Shown piece after piece: positions 1-9,841 of a stretch of 64,000 nt of DNA (the first letter of the stretch is position 1; every line of letters begins with the position of its first letter). The stretch lies in contig NZ_JACHEQ010000002.1 in assembly GCF_014201515.1 (NCBI RefSeq), positions 62,001-126,000 on the forward strand. Direction: 5' to 3'. The notes beneath the pieces are model-generated. The model worked only from the letters and a program-made list of their open reading frames with translations, was not told the origin of the DNA and ran no database searches. The position numbers were made by a program, and so were the translations under genes. This DNA is from Anoxybacillus mongoliensis (lineage in GTDB: Bacteria; Bacillota; Bacilli; Bacillales; Anoxybacillaceae).

Positions 1-773
1 AAAATTTCACGCACCTTTTCCGGCGTCAAATCCATCTCTTCTGCAATTTCTTCCGGAGATGGCTCGCGACCGAGATCTTGTAAAAGCTGACGCTGAACGC
101 GAATAAGTTTGTTAATCGTTTCAACCATGTGAACAGGAATGCGAATCGTACGTGCCTGGTCAGCAATCGCACGCGTAATCGCTTGGCGAATCCACCATGT
201 TGCATATGTGCTAAATTTATATCCTTTGCGGTAATCGAACTTTTCGACTGCTTTAATTAAGCCCATATTGCCTTCTTGAATCAAGTCAAGAAAAAGCATG
301 CCACGACCAACGTAACGCTTTGCAATGCTAACAACAAGGCGAAGGTTCGCTTCAGCAAGTCGCCGCTTCGCTTCTTCGTCACCTTGTTCGATCCGTTTCG
401 CTAACTCAATTTCTTCTTCTGCTGACAATAATGGAACGCGACCAATTTCTTTTAAATACATACGAACAGGGTCGTTAATTTTTACACCTGGTGGAACACT
501 TAAATCGTTTAAGTCGAACTCTTCGTCTTTTAAATCATCGAAGTCCGGATCATCTAAATCCGCATCATCTAAGTCGGATTCTGCAACGACTTCGATGCCT
601 TGCTCATTTAAATATTCATAATATTCGTCCATTTGATCAGAATCAAGGTCAAACGGAGATAATCGTTCAGCGATTTCTTCATAGGTAAGAACACCACGTT
701 TTTTACCTAGTTCAACTAATTGCTCTTTCACTTGTTCTAACGTTAAATCGGAATGTGTTGACTTTTCAGCCAT
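1..773 (-). CDS. rpoD: RNA polymerase primary sigma factor SigA/RpoD (N-terminal part, cut by window edge)
   Basis: Housekeeping sigma factor that gives core RNA polymerase recognition of -35/-10 promoters. About 257 residues are visible: region 1.1 with an acidic stretch, then regions 1.2 and 2 with the near-invariant segments [36 protein letters not shown] and the region 2.4 string [17 protein letters not shown], followed by region 3. Region 4 lies beyond the left edge. The ATG at 773 overlaps the dnaG stop by 8 bp, so the pair is translationally coupled, as in the classical dnaG-rpoD macromolecular synthesis operon. Identification is secure from the sequence itself. Confidence 0.97.
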   Translation of the reverse strand, partial: MAEKSTHSDLTLEQVKEQLVELGKKRGVLTYEEIAERLSPFDLDSDQMDEYYEYLNEQGIEVVAESDLDDADLDDPDFDDLKDEEFDLNDLSVPPGVKINDPVRMYLKEIGRVPLLSAEEEIELAKRIEQGDEEAKRRLAEANLRLVVSIAKRYVGRGMLFLDLIQEGNMGLIKAVEKFDYRKGYKFSTYATWWIRQAITRAIADQARTIRIPVHMVETINKLIRVQRQLLQDLGREPSPEEIAEEMDLTPEKVREI

Positions 774-2577
774 TTATTCCCCTCCTTCCAAAATGCAAAG
801 ACTTTCGCATCGCGATAATTTCGCTAGCAATGCGTTTGGCGCGTTCATAGTCTTTTTGGCGTTCAGCTTCGCGCAACTGTGCTTCTTTTTGCTTAAGCAA
901 CTGTTCTTTCGGATAATTGAGCACGCATTGAATATAATCTTGTAACTCCGCTGATGAAATATCTTCATTCATCGGCATCATCGACAATTCGGTCACAATG
1001 CGTTTTAATTGTGGGTCATGAATGCGCTCAAGCAACGAGCTTACATCGGGTTCGTGTCCTTCTTCGTAAAATGCATATAAATAAGCGACAATAGCGCGAT
1101 GTTCCTCGATGTTAAATGCGCCTTCGATCGTCTCTTGCACAGTTAATGCGATCGCTTTATCACGTAACATATGAGCAATTAACATCCGCTCTGCTTTTTG
1201 AAAAGCAGGTAACAATTTCGCCTTTGCAGGTAGAATGACTGTCTCGCGGCGCTCATGTTTCCGTTCCGTTTGTTGCTTTTTCCCATGGAGCGTCATTTGT
1301 TCACGTAACGCATCCATAGAGATCGAAAACTCATCCGCTAGTTGTCGCAAATAATAGTCAGCTTCAATAGCATTCGATAAGCGACTAATTTCTTTGACTG
1401 CGTCTTCAATGTAACGAAGTCGCTCGCTTTCATTTTGTAAATGACGCCCACGCTTCAAATATTCTAGCTTAAATGCAGTAAGCGACAAGCTTGCATCAAG
1501 CACATGATGGCGAAAGCGGTCGGCACCATATTTTCGCACATATTCATCAGGATCGAGCCCATCTGGTATCATCGCCACTTTGACATAACAGCCAGCCTCC
1601 GTAAGCGTCTCCGAAGCTCTGAGCGCGGCATCGATTCCGGCTCGATCGCCATCGTAACAAACGATGACAGATGAAGCGTTTCGCCGTAACATGCGCGCCT
1701 GTTCTTCTGATAAAGCTGTTCCCATCGTTGCTACCGCGTGGGAAATGCCAGCTTGCACAGCAGCAATGACATCCGCAAAACCTTCAAACAACACCACTTG
1801 CTGTTTTTGGCGCATCGGCACGCGCGCCTCATGAAAGTGATATAAAATATTCCGTTTGTTGAAAATAGGTGTTTCAGGACTATTCAAGTACTTGGGATCT
1901 TCGTTCCCGAGCGCTCTCCCCGAAAACGCGACCGTTTCCCCATGATGATTATGGATCGGGAACATAATGCGATGACGAAAACGATCAAAATATGAGTCCT
2001 CTCCTGATTTTCTTACGATTAATCCCGCTCGTTCCATCAGAGGAAGCGAAAAACCTTTGTTTGTTAAAAATGTAACAGCCGCATTCCAAGATGGCAAAGC
2101 GTAGCCAATTTCAAACTGTTCGATGATTTCTCGCGTAAATCCTCGATGAAGTAAGTAGCTTAATGCTTCCTCTCCCTCATTTGTATGCATAAGCAAATGA
2201 TGATAAAACTTTTTTAGCAACTCATGCGCAGCAATCATTACTGATGTTTCTGTCTGCTCGGCGGTCGAATGATCAGCAATGTGCGACAAATCCACATTTG
2301 CCCGCGGTGCCAGTCGTTTTACTGCATCTATGAATGTAATTCCTTCGATGTCCATCAAAAACGAAAACACATTTCCGCCTGCTCCACAACCGAAACAGTG
2401 GTAAATTTGCTTTTCTGGTGAAACAGAAAAAGAAGGTGTTTTCTCTCCGTGGAAAGGACATAAGCCAAAATAGTTGCGTCCTCGTTTTTTTAGCGAGACA
2501 TATTGTTGGATGATGTCCACAATATCGACTGAGCGACGAATGTGCTCAACCGTTTCTTCAGGAATGCGTTGTCCCAT
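766..2577 (-). CDS. dnaG: DNA primase DnaG
   Basis: Synthesises RNA primers for lagging-strand replication together with the DnaB/DnaC helicase. At 603 aa it has the family's usual length. The N-terminal zinc-binding domain shows C40, H43, C61 and C64 ([11 protein letters not shown], then HCFGCGAGG). The catalytic core carries the TOPRIM signature [10 protein letters not shown] (conserved Glu) followed by [11 protein letters not shown] (DxD). The C-terminal ~150 residues are the helicase-binding region. The start has a GGAG about 10 nt upstream. It is followed by rpoD with an 8-bp overlap. In B. subtilis yqxD lies upstream; here there is only a 305-bp gap. Confidence 0.97.
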   Translation of the reverse strand: MGQRIPEETVEHIRRSVDIVDIIQQYVSLKKRGRNYFGLCPFHGEKTPSFSVSPEKQIYHCFGCGAGGNVFSFLMDIEGITFIDAVKRLAPRANVDLSHIADHSTAEQTETSVMIAAHELLKKFYHHLLMHTNEGEEALSYLLHRGFTREIIEQFEIGYALPSWNAAVTFLTNKGFSLPLMERAGLIVRKSGEDSYFDRFRHRIMFPIHNHHGETVAFSGRALGNEDPKYLNSPETPIFNKRNILYHFHEARVPMRQKQQVVLFEGFADVIAAVQAGISHAVATMGTALSEEQARMLRRNASSVIVCYDGDRAGIDAALRASETLTEAGCYVKVAMIPDGLDPDEYVRKYGADRFRHHVLDASLSLTAFKLEYLKRGRHLQNESERLRYIEDAVKEISRLSNAIEADYYLRQLADEFSISMDALREQMTLHGKKQQTERKHERRETVILPAKAKLLPAFQKAERMLIAHMLRDKAIALTVQETIEGAFNIEEHRAIVAYLYAFYEEGHEPDVSSLLERIHDPQLKRIVTELSMMPMNEDISSAELQDYIQCVLNYPKEQLLKQKEAQLREAERQKDYERAKRIASEIIAMRKSLHFGRRGING

Positions 2578-2845
2578 ATTTCAACAGCTCCAAACATATT
2601 TCGACAAAACGTGTGGCTTTGATCCAATTACTTTGTATGTTTTTATTCTCCATTGCGCGAAACAATCCTTCTTTTTGAGAAAAAAATATTGTCGAAAATC
2701 CCGATGCATTGTCACTTGACAATTAGCTATAAATAGTTTATTCGTCCTATGTTCAGTCTAAACCTGTTTTATCACAATTTTTTATTATAATATAAAAAAC
2801 GTTAGTTGGCTATACAAATGCACAAACGTTTTTATGGAAAAGGAA
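2578..2845. other. Intergenic region upstream of dnaG, possible promoter
   Basis: No convincing gene lies here; yqxD, which occupies this place in B. subtilis, is absent. On the minus strand a weak sigma-A-like pair GTGACA (2710-2715) and CAATAT (2686-2691) with an 18-nt spacer could start the dnaG-rpoD transcript. It is overlapped by the short inverted repeat TTGTCAcTTGACAA at 2709-2722. A second imperfect inverted repeat (AAAAACGTT near 2797, AAACGTTTTT near 2824) lies closer to yqfL. Both readings are guesses. Confidence 0.3.
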
Positions 2846-2875
2846 AAGCACATATCACTTGTTGTGATTGTGCTT
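2846..2875 (-). terminator. Rho-independent terminator after yqfL
   Basis: Read on the minus strand, the stem GCACAATCAC/GTGATATGTGC (one bulged base) closes over a short loop and is followed by TTTTCCTTTTCC. It sits 8 nt past the yqfL stop codon, so it separates the ccpN-yqfL unit from dnaG-rpoD. Confidence 0.75.
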
Positions 2876-2882
2876 CGTTTGG

Positions 2883-3689
2883 TTATTTCTCTCTTTTGCG
2901 CATAATATTCATAATGACATTCGCTGTTTCTTCGACCGCTTTATTTGTCACATCAATGACTTCACAACCAATTTTTTTTACAACCCCATCAAAATATTGC
3001 AATTCTTCTTTAATTCGGTCAATGTTTGCGTAAATGGCGCGGTCATCTAAACCGAGCGATTTCAACCGCTCCCGACGAATCTCATTTAACTTCTCTGGAC
3101 TAATTTTTAGACCGAAACATTTTTCAGGCGGCACTTGAAACAATTCTTCTGGCGGATCGACTTCCGGAACGATCGGCACGTTAGCGACTTTAAAACGTTT
3201 ATGAGCTAAGTATTGCGATAGCGGTGTTTTCGACGTGCGCGATACCCCGATTAAAACGATATCGGCTCGTAAAATGCCACGAGGGTCACGTCCATCATCG
3301 TACTTTACTGCAAATTCGATCGCTTCAATTTTTCGGAAATAGTCTTCATCTAACACGCGAATGGGGCCCGGTTCGCAACGTGGTGCCATTTGAAATAGTT
3401 GCTCCATTTGTTCAATGAGCGGTCCAATAATATCGTACACAGGAACTCCTTCACGTGCTGCCTCAGCTAATAAAAATCGCCGCATTTCCGGTATAACTAA
3501 TGTAAAAACGATAATACCTCGGTTCATTTTTGCTAACGCGACAACTTCCGATAGCGTTTCAACATCTTCTACATACGGAACACGACGAAATTGAACGAGC
3601 GCCCCTTGGAACTGACTCGCCGCCGCTTTAACAACGAGTTCGGCCGTCTCTCCTGCTGAATCGGATACGACGTATACGATTTGACTCAT
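2883..3689 (-). CDS. yqfL: Pyruvate, phosphate dikinase regulatory-type protein (YqfL, DUF299)
   Basis: Member of the DUF299/PDRP family, whose characterised members are bifunctional ADP-dependent kinase/Pi-dependent phosphorylases acting on pyruvate phosphate dikinase or PEP synthase. In B. subtilis the homologue YqfL modulates CcpN (established knowledge). The 268-aa length is typical. The family P-loop-like motif GVSRTSKT is at residues 148-155, and the N-terminus [17 protein letters not shown] is characteristic. The start has the RBS AAAGGGGG. It lies 12 bp downstream of ccpN in the same orientation, so it is co-transcribed with the regulator it is known to influence. Confidence 0.93.
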   Translation of the reverse strand: MSQIVYVVSDSAGETAELVVKAAASQFQGALVQFRRVPYVEDVETLSEVVALAKMNRGIIVFTLVIPEMRRFLLAEAAREGVPVYDIIGPLIEQMEQLFQMAPRCEPGPIRVLDEDYFRKIEAIEFAVKYDDGRDPRGILRADIVLIGVSRTSKTPLSQYLAHKRFKVANVPIVPEVDPPEELFQVPPEKCFGLKISPEKLNEIRRERLKSLGLDDRAIYANIDRIKEELQYFDGVVKKIGCEVIDVTNKAVEETANVIMNIMRKREK

Positions 3690-3701
3690 ATTTTTCCCCC
3701 T

Positions 3702-4331
3702 TTAAAGCACGTCTTCTTTTGCTAACGCGACAAGCACCTTTGTCATATTCGTTTTTGTAATACGCCCGATGACTTCATAACCTTTGTCCACTTTTTTGAC
3801 GACTGGCATCGCATCGATTTGCTTTTCAATTAGCTTTTGGGCGACGTCAATAAGTAAATCATCTTTTTCACAGAACGTAATATTTGGCATTCGCGTCATA
3901 ATGATATTGACAGGAATGGATGTTAATTCTTGTTTTCCGATGCTGGCGCGCAGCAAATCTTTTCGGGATAGCACACCGACAAGCAGCGACTCCTCATCCA
4001 CAACAAACAACGTGCCGACATCTTCTAAAAACATCGTAACAATCGCATCATAGACGCTCATGTTTTCATGAATGACAACCGGAATGGACTGATAATCGCT
4101 CACTTTAATTTTTCTAATTTTATCAGCAAGCAGTTGCGTTCCTGTTTTTCCTGTATAAAAATAACCAACACGAGGTCTCGCTTCTAAATACCCTGCCATC
4201 GTCAAAATCGCTAAATCCGGTCGTAACGTCGCACGTGTTAAGTTGAGCTTTTCAGCGATATGTTCCCCTGTAATCGGTCCGTGATCTTTGACGATTTGCA
4301 AAATTTGTTCTTGACGTTTATTAAGTTCGAT
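3702..4331 (-). CDS. ccpN: Transcriptional repressor CcpN, start region disturbed
   Basis: CcpN represses gluconeogenic genes (gapB, pckA) in Bacillus during glycolytic growth. It has an N-terminal winged HTH (QEQILQIVKDHGPITGEHIAEKLNLTRATLRPDLAIL as two adjoining segments) and two C-terminal CBS domains that sense adenine nucleotides. The homologous N-terminus (TIELNKRQEQIL) is encoded back to about 4334, but that frame has no ATG/GTG/TTG before a TGA at 4338-4340. The nearest canonical codon is TTG at 4299-4301, which would cut into the first HTH helix. A GTG with a good RBS (AAGGTGGTGAGC) lies one base out of frame. Either an extra base is present or a rare ATC codon (4329-4331, used for the boundary here) starts translation. 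Confidence 0.85.
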   Translation of the reverse strand: MELNKRQEQILQIVKDHGPITGEHIAEKLNLTRATLRPDLAILTMAGYLEARPRVGYFYTGKTGTQLLADKIRKIKVSDYQSIPVVIHENMSVYDAIVTMFLEDVGTLFVVDEESLLVGVLSRKDLLRASIGKQELTSIPVNIIMTRMPNITFCEKDDLLIDVAQKLIEKQIDAMPVVKKVDKGYEVIGRITKTNMTKVLVALAKEDVL

Positions 4332-4410
4332 TGTCGCTCACCACCTTACAATAGGCTACACTATAAGACCATATTATAATTCATCTTCGCATTTTGCAAA
4401 CAAAAGTGGG

Positions 4411-4439
4411 AAGCGGACAACATTATATTTGTCCGCCTT
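4411..4439 (-). terminator. Terminator overlapping the end of recO
   Basis: Stem AAGGCGGACAA/TTGTCCGCTT read on the minus strand, with an 8-nt loop, containing the recO stop codon. It is followed by a T-containing tract (CCCACTTTTGTTTGC). It would end the nfeD-to-recO transcript before ccpN. Confidence 0.65.
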
Positions 4440-5184
4440 CACCTTTTAACGTATGCAACTGCTGTAAAAAACGTTTCGTTCTCAGCGAAAGACCCGAATA
4501 TTCATCGTAATAAGCTGAAATAATCGTTTGTAGTTGTTGTTTCGTTTCCTGCTTGACAGCGATTTGACCGATGCGGGACAAATCTACGTAGTAAAAAAGA
4601 CGAAGTAATTTTAAAACCGATGGGGTCATCGGAATGCGATGTGGATCATGCTCAAAACAACGGTGACACAAAAAACCTCCTTGTGCAATCGAAAAAGCAA
4701 ACGTTCCTTCTTTCTCTCCACAAACTGCACAGCCGTCTAACTTCGGATATAATCCGAATGCTGGAAGTAGCTTCATTTCATATATGTACGTCAACACTTC
4801 TGCATCAAGTCCTTCATTCATATACGTGAGCGTTTGTAAAAGAAGCTCAAATAAATATGGATTCGGACGTCTATCTTCCGTTGCTTTATCTGTCAATTCA
4901 ACAACATACGAGGCGTATGCTGTTAAAAAAATGTCTTCACGTATATGGCGCATCGTTGAAAGCAATTCTCCTTGTTGTAAACTTCCAACACCGCGACTTT
5001 TTTGAATCAAATAAATGCCGTATGTAAACATTTGCGTAACAGAAGAAAGGCGGCTGCTCGGCTTTTTCGCACCTCGTGCCATCGCAGCGACCTTTCCCCA
5101 TTCGCGTGTAAATATTGTAACGATTTTATTCGTCTCTCCATAGTCAATCGTCCGAATAACAATTCCTTCACATTTTTCAAACAT
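4423..5184 (-). CDS. recO: DNA repair protein RecO
   Basis: Recombination mediator of the RecFOR pathway that anneals strands and loads RecA on SSB-coated DNA. At 253 aa it has the family length. The N-terminal OB fold begins [21 protein letters not shown]. The C-terminal half carries the four-cysteine zinc site (CAVCGEKEG then LCHRCF). It follows yqzL closely, at the end of the era operon. In B. subtilis glyQ and glyS come next; here ccpN follows directly. Confidence 0.95.
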   Translation of the reverse strand: MFEKCEGIVIRTIDYGETNKIVTIFTREWGKVAAMARGAKKPSSRLSSVTQMFTYGIYLIQKSRGVGSLQQGELLSTMRHIREDIFLTAYASYVVELTDKATEDRRPNPYLFELLLQTLTYMNEGLDAEVLTYIYEMKLLPAFGLYPKLDGCAVCGEKEGTFAFSIAQGGFLCHRCFEHDPHRIPMTPSVLKLLRLFYYVDLSRIGQIAVKQETKQQLQTIISAYYDEYSGLSLRTKRFLQQLHTLKGEGGQI

Positions 5185-5203
5185 ATAACATAACCTTCCG
5201 AAG

Positions 5204-5347
5204 TTACAGGACGTGATAATCTCGTTCAGTTAAACGATACGTTGCATCGCTCGCTTGCTCTTGCATTTCGCGTTCTAGCTCCTTAAATAACAAATACGTG
5301 TCAATATTCCCTGTTCGACTAAATAGTTCCCAGGTAAAATCGAGCAT
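5204..5347 (-). CDS. yqzL: YqzL family small protein
   Basis: A 47-aa protein beginning [19 protein letters not shown], the hallmark of the YqzL family found between era and recO in Bacillaceae; its function is unknown. I chose the internal ATG at 5347 because the family starts there and it has the RBS AAAGGTG. The open frame upstream (to 5422) is not conserved in character. Confidence 0.85.
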   Translation of the reverse strand: MLDFTWELFSRTGNIDTYLLFKELEREMQEQASDATYRLTERDYHVL

Positions 5348-5446
5348 CGAACCACACCTTTCTCTTGTTAGTTGACGGTGATTGAGCAGCTCACTTGTAG
5401 TTTGCCCGTTTGTCGCTGTCACGATGTCTTTTAAAATTTTACAGTG

Positions 5447-6355
5447 TTAATATTCATCTTCACGATAGCCAAGGTCTCGCAACTGTGCCATTTTATTGCG
5501 CCAATCTTTTTGTACTTTGACCCATAACTCTAAAAACACTTTTGAACCGAGTAGCGCTTCAATATCGACGCGCGCTCGCTGACCGATTTCCTTTAACATT
5601 TGACCGCGCTTGCCGATGATAATTCCCTTTTGCGAATCGCGCTCGACAATAATGGTGGCTGCGACATATACTGTGTCGCTATTTTCTCGACGTTCAATGG
5701 AGTCGATGACAACCGCAATGGAATGTGGCACTTCTTCGCGCGTTAAATGAAGCGCTTTTTCGCGAATGAACTCAGCGATAATAAATCGCTCTGGGTGATC
5801 GGTCACTTGATGGGCAGGATAATATTGCGGTCCTTCAGGCAAGTAGTTTTTAATTTGTTGCAACAACGTTTCCACGTTGTTCCCTTGCAACGCTGAAATA
5901 GGAATCACTTCGGCAAACGAATGGAGTGAGCGATATTGCTCAATCAGCGGCAATAGATCGTCAGGATGTACTTCATCAATTTTATTAATGACTAAAAACA
6001 CCGGTGTTTGCACTTGTTTTAAACGTTCAATGATAAACTCATCGCCGCGACCGAGCCCTTCGACAGCATTCACCATAAATAAAATTAAATCAACTTCTTG
6101 CAACGCGCTTTGCGCTACTTTCACCATAAAGTCGCCAAGCTTATGTTTCGGCTTATGAATGCCTGGCGTATCAATAAAAATGATTTGAGCGTCATCTGTT
6201 GTGTACACACCTTGAATTTTATTGCGCGTCGTTTGTGGCTTATCGCTCATAATCGCAATTTTTTGCCCGATGACGCGATTTAAAAATGTAGATTTCCCTA
6301 CATTTGGTCGTCCGATAATTGCTACGAATCCTGATTTATATCCTTCTCGAACCAT
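5447..6355 (-). CDS. era: GTPase Era
   Basis: Essential GTPase for 16S rRNA 3'-end processing and 30S assembly. At 302 aa it has the full length. Visible motifs are G1 [10 protein letters not shown]3 DTPG, G4 NKID, and the C-terminal KH domain with the GIIIGKRGQ loop. The start at ATG 6355 is set by GGAGGTCTCT just upstream; the in-frame ATG 12 nt earlier would bury that RBS. It sits between dgkA and yqzL. The cytidine deaminase gene cdd that usually separates dgkA and era in B. subtilis is missing. Confidence 0.97.
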   Translation of the reverse strand: MVREGYKSGFVAIIGRPNVGKSTFLNRVIGQKIAIMSDKPQTTRNKIQGVYTTDDAQIIFIDTPGIHKPKHKLGDFMVKVAQSALQEVDLILFMVNAVEGLGRGDEFIIERLKQVQTPVFLVINKIDEVHPDDLLPLIEQYRSLHSFAEVIPISALQGNNVETLLQQIKNYLPEGPQYYPAHQVTDHPERFIIAEFIREKALHLTREEVPHSIAVVIDSIERRENSDTVYVAATIIVERDSQKGIIIGKRGQMLKEIGQRARVDIEALLGSKVFLELWVKVQKDWRNKMAQLRDLGYREDEY

Positions 6356-6421
6356 AGAGACCTCCATCGCATAAATTATGCTTGCTTTTTATTTTACCAA
6401 AATATGAACACGATTTCACTA

Positions 6422-6811
6422 CTATTTATGAAAATGTAAAGAATTTTTAAAAAATACATACAAATAAGGTAAGAAAATGGAAATACCAATGATAATAGAC
6501 AGAAAAGCGAAGAAGAGCACGGCACCGGCCGCTAAATCTTTTGCTTCTTTCGCTAACGGCCGATACTCATCCGTCACTAAATCGATTGTCCGTTCAATTG
6601 CACTGTTGACGATTTCTAAGCTAATGACTGCCCCGATCGTCAAAAGCAACACGAGCCATTCCGTTTTCGTGATACGAAACACCGTTGCAGCAACGATAAC
6701 AGCAATCATTGCTACTAAATGAATGCGCATATTTCGTTCATTACATACGGCAAGACGAATGCCATTTAAGGCATATAACACGCTAGCGACAAATCGCTTC
6801 CCATGCATCAT
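6422..6811 (-). CDS. dgkA: Diacylglycerol/undecaprenol kinase DgkA
   Basis: Small integral-membrane kinase that, in Gram-positives, phosphorylates undecaprenol to recycle the wall lipid carrier. The 129-aa protein has three membrane helices and the family signature EIVNSAIERTIDLVTDEY, which contains the catalytic and metal-binding Glu/Asn, followed by KEAKDLAAGAVL. It starts 3 bp after the ybeY stop and is followed by era. Confidence 0.93.
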   Translation of the reverse strand: MMHGKRFVASVLYALNGIRLAVCNERNMRIHLVAMIAVIVAATVFRITKTEWLVLLLTIGAVISLEIVNSAIERTIDLVTDEYRPLAKEAKDLAAGAVLFFAFLSIIIGISIFLPYLYVFFKNSLHFHK

Positions 6812-6814
6812 CGC

Positions 6815-7282
6815 TCATCTCGTTAAACCGAATTGTTGTAATAATTGTTCTTGTTTCGCAAACATCACTTTTTCCCCTTCTTCCGTTTCATGATCATAGC
6901 CAAGCAAATGTAAAAAGCCGTGTATTGCTAAAAAACCAAGCTCACGCATAAACGAATGACCGTATTGTTCTGCTTGCTCGCGTGCTTTTGGCACGGAAAT
7001 AATAATATCCCCCAGTACAGGTGGCACATCCGCACCGACAATTTCGATTTCTTCTTCGCCCATTTCTTCAAGCGCAAACGAAATGACATCTGTCGGTTGA
7101 TCTTTTCCGCGATAATCGCGGTTGATTTCGCGAATTTTTTCATTGTCAACAAACGTGACGCTCACTTCTGCGCCATCTCGTACGTTTTCTTCCTTTGCGG
7201 CATGTTGCAATAACCGTTCAATAAGCTCAATTTGTTGTTCTGTTATTTCATTCGTTTCATCCATAAAGTCGATTATTAACAT
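6815..7282 (-). CDS. ybeY: Endoribonuclease YbeY
   Basis: Metal-dependent endoribonuclease acting in 16S rRNA 3' maturation and ribosome quality control. The 155-aa protein carries the zinc motif [11 protein letters not shown] (HxxxHxxxxxH). It lies between phoH and dgkA. The membrane HD-domain phosphodiesterase pgpH, normally between phoH and ybeY, is absent: only 56 bp separate the two genes. Confidence 0.95.
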   Translation of the reverse strand: MLIIDFMDETNEITEQQIELIERLLQHAAKEENVRDGAEVSVTFVDNEKIREINRDYRGKDQPTDVISFALEEMGEEEIEIVGADVPPVLGDIIISVPKAREQAEQYGHSFMRELGFLAIHGFLHLLGYDHETEEGEKVMFAKQEQLLQQFGLTR

Positions 7283-7338
7283 ACTCTTCCCTCTCTTTGT
7301 TAAAGTGCAAAAAGGACCTACGTGGGCGCAGGTCGCAT

Positions 7339-8301
7339 TTACATTCCAGCATCTTCATATGCGGCGATAATTTTGCCGACAAGTGGATGGCGTACAACAT
7401 CAGCTTGCTCTAAAAAGACAAATGAAATTCCGCTTACATTCGTCAAAATGTCTTTTGCAATCGCAAGCCCAGAACGAACACCTTTTGGTAAATCGACTTG
7501 CGAAATATCGCCAGTAATCACCATTTTCGAGCCGAAGCCAAGGCGTGTTAAAAACATTTTCATTTGCGAAGGCGTTGTATTTTGTGCCTCGTCTAAAATG
7601 ACAAACGCATCATCTAACGTTCGCCCGCGCATATAGGCAAGCGGAGCAATTTCAATTGCACCGCGTTCAATTAATCGTTGCGTATGTTCGTGACCAAGCA
7701 CGTCATGAAGTGCATCGTAAAGCGGACGTAAATATGGATCAACTTTCTCCTTTAAATCCCCTGGCAAAAAGCCTAAATTTTCCCCTGCCTCCACAGCTGG
7801 ACGCGTTAAAATAATCCGCTTGACTTGTCCGTTTTTTAACGCTTGTACAGCCATCACAACGGCTAAGTACGTTTTTCCCGTTCCTGCTGGCCCGATGCCA
7901 AAAATCAAGTCGTGGCGCTGGATAGCAGAAACGTATTGACGCTGGCCGAGCGTTTTGACGCGAATCGCTTTTCCTTTTGCATTTTTTCCAATTTCTTCAT
8001 TGTAAAGTTCAACGAAGTAAGAAATCGTTCCGTTTTTCGCCATTTGTAGGGCATAAAGCACATCCCGCTCACCAATGACGATCCCTTTGCGAATGACAAG
8101 CAACAAATGGCGAAGCAATTCATCAACAAGCTCAATATGCTGTTTGCTTCCTGACACGCTTATCGCTTCTCCACGCGTCACAATCGAAACACCGAGTTCT
8201 TGCTCAATGCGCTTTAAATGAACATCGTGCGTACCAAACAAAGCAAGCGCTTCATCTGCATTTTGTACGTTAGGATAAATCGTGACAAACTGTTCCGACA
8301 T
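7339..8301 (-). CDS. phoH: PhoH-like ATPase
   Basis: Cytoplasmic PhoH/YbeZ-family P-loop NTPase linked to RNA metabolism, often functionally tied to YbeY. The 320-aa protein has an N-terminal KH-like segment, then Walker A GPAGTGKT, the PhoH string [16 protein letters not shown], and Walker [10 protein letters not shown]. It is part of the yqfC-yqfD-phoH-ybeY run, with a 3-bp gap after yqfD. Confidence 0.94.
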   Translation of the reverse strand: MSEQFVTIYPNVQNADEALALFGTHDVHLKRIEQELGVSIVTRGEAISVSGSKQHIELVDELLRHLLLVIRKGIVIGERDVLYALQMAKNGTISYFVELYNEEIGKNAKGKAIRVKTLGQRQYVSAIQRHDLIFGIGPAGTGKTYLAVVMAVQALKNGQVKRIILTRPAVEAGENLGFLPGDLKEKVDPYLRPLYDALHDVLGHEHTQRLIERGAIEIAPLAYMRGRTLDDAFVILDEAQNTTPSQMKMFLTRLGFGSKMVITGDISQVDLPKGVRSGLAIAKDILTNVSGISFVFLEQADVVRHPLVGKIIAAYEDAGM

Positions 8302-8304
8302 TCC

Positions 8305-9492
8305 TCAGTCTCCTTGAATAATTGGTTGTGGTGTCGCAATGTTTTCAATGACTTGGTAATGCATTTCTACTTTTACTTTACCATTCTCTCTCGCCTCATG
8401 CAAAACTTTTTCACCTTGAATGATCGCATCCGCAGGTAGCTGTCGCTTTAACTGGTCACGAGCGATTTGTTTTGCGACCGCTTTTGCCTGTTCATATGAA
8501 TATTCACGAACAGCGACTTCTTTTTCTCGCCACACTACTTTTTCATAGCGAATCGGTAACGTCCACGTCAAGAAACGAAACGTTCTTTCATCGACTTGTT
8601 TTTCGAATTGTGAAAACTGTTCTTTATGATTCCAAAAAAACGGAATTTTCCACGACCAAAAACGAACATAATGTGTTTCGCGCTTTTTCCCTGTCAACAT
8701 ATAAAACGTTGTTTTCATCGGAACGACCACCGTAGACTTGTACCACGTCTCCCCTAAAATTTGACCGCGCGCTGGCACGATCTCCGTTTGTCCTTCTTTC
8801 CCAATAAAACCAGAAACAAGCAACTGTCCTGGAACAACATGATCATTCACTTCTACAACCGCTTGACCTTGCTCAACAAACATATACGTAATGACCGCTT
8901 TTTTCTTTGCAACAAGATGTTGTGGCGTATTCGATTTCGTTTGTGTCGGTTGCTTTTTTTCAACGACTTGGCAATATAGCGTTGTTCCACGCCATTCAAC
9001 ACCAATCCATGTCACTGTGTCCATATTATTTATTAACGTACGCTGGATCGTTTCAGGACTCGGAATAACAAACTGTAGCGCACCACGTTCAACCCCTATT
9101 TTTTTTAATTGTTGCCTCACAGTATGTTCCACCGCTGGATTCGCTCCTGTTATTTCAATGCGCCAAATCATATTAGACAATAAAAAAACGATGCACATAA
9201 AAGCAACTAATCCGACAACGATACCACTATTTTTCCATGACGCTTTCAACCAAAACGGTACCCCTCGCCGTTCGAGAACATATAACTTACATCCGCTCTT
9301 TCGCATCGCTGCTCGCACATGACGAATATCGCGAAGAAACATATAACACGTGAGCGAGCTTTCGTCCTCTCGCCTCACGTTCCATACGTATATTCCTCGG
9401 CGTGTAAAATCATTTAATAACCGTTCTAATCCTTTTCCAACAATACGTATGCGCAAATTGCCTGACATTCGATACACCCATTCGTTTTTCAC
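8305..9492 (-). CDS. yqfD: Sporulation protein YqfD
   Basis: Sigma-E-dependent mother-cell membrane protein in B. subtilis, needed for efficient sporulation; its biochemical role is unknown. The 395-aa protein has the expected soluble N-terminus, one strong membrane segment near residues 88-110 (SGIVVGLVAFMCIVFLLS) and a long extracytoplasmic part. The start is a GTG behind GGGGGGGCG. It is adjacent to yqfC, as in B. subtilis. Confidence 0.93.
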   Translation of the reverse strand: MKNEWVYRMSGNLRIRIVGKGLERLLNDFTRRGIYVWNVRREDESSLTCYMFLRDIRHVRAAMRKSGCKLYVLERRGVPFWLKASWKNSGIVVGLVAFMCIVFLLSNMIWRIEITGANPAVEHTVRQQLKKIGVERGALQFVIPSPETIQRTLINNMDTVTWIGVEWRGTTLYCQVVEKKQPTQTKSNTPQHLVAKKKAVITYMFVEQGQAVVEVNDHVVPGQLLVSGFIGKEGQTEIVPARGQILGETWYKSTVVVPMKTTFYMLTGKKRETHYVRFWSWKIPFFWNHKEQFSQFEKQVDERTFRFLTWTLPIRYEKVVWREKEVAVREYSYEQAKAVAKQIARDQLKRQLPADAIIQGEKVLHEARENGKVKVEMHYQVIENIATPQPIIQGD

Positions 9493-9503
9493 ACCCGCCC
9501 CCC

Positions 9504-9788
9504 CTATTCTTCTAAATATAATACTTGGCTAATTTTCCCTTCGAGCAAAATTTCTTCTGGCAAAATCGTTTTAATGCTAAACGCTTCTCCTTTAACAAGT
9601 AGTTGCCCGTTTTTTAACAATAAGCGTAATTCACGATCTGTAAACAAAAGCAAACCGCGATGGTTTTCTATGTAGATATGAATATGTCCAATCATCGTAA
9701 TGCGGGGGAGATCAGCGACAACATCCGCAGGTAGCTCCATTTGATTTGTTAACCATTGTCGCATGTTGTTTTTCCATTTTCCGATCAT
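9504..9788 (-). CDS. yqfC: Sporulation protein YqfC
   Basis: A 94-aa YabP/YqfC-family protein, sigma-E controlled in B. subtilis. The core LPRITMIGHIHIYIENHRGLLLFTDRELRL is split here by no indels and matches the family pattern. The start ATG at 9788 follows GGGGGTTTTGTTT; a TTG two codons earlier is possible. It is paired with yqfD downstream. Confidence 0.9.
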   Translation of the reverse strand: MIGKWKNNMRQWLTNQMELPADVVADLPRITMIGHIHIYIENHRGLLLFTDRELRLLLKNGQLLVKGEAFSIKTILPEEILLEGKISQVLYLEE

Positions 9789-9841
9789 AAACAAAACCCC
9801 CTTTCATCTCATATGTATGAGCGAAATGGGGGTTATAGCAC

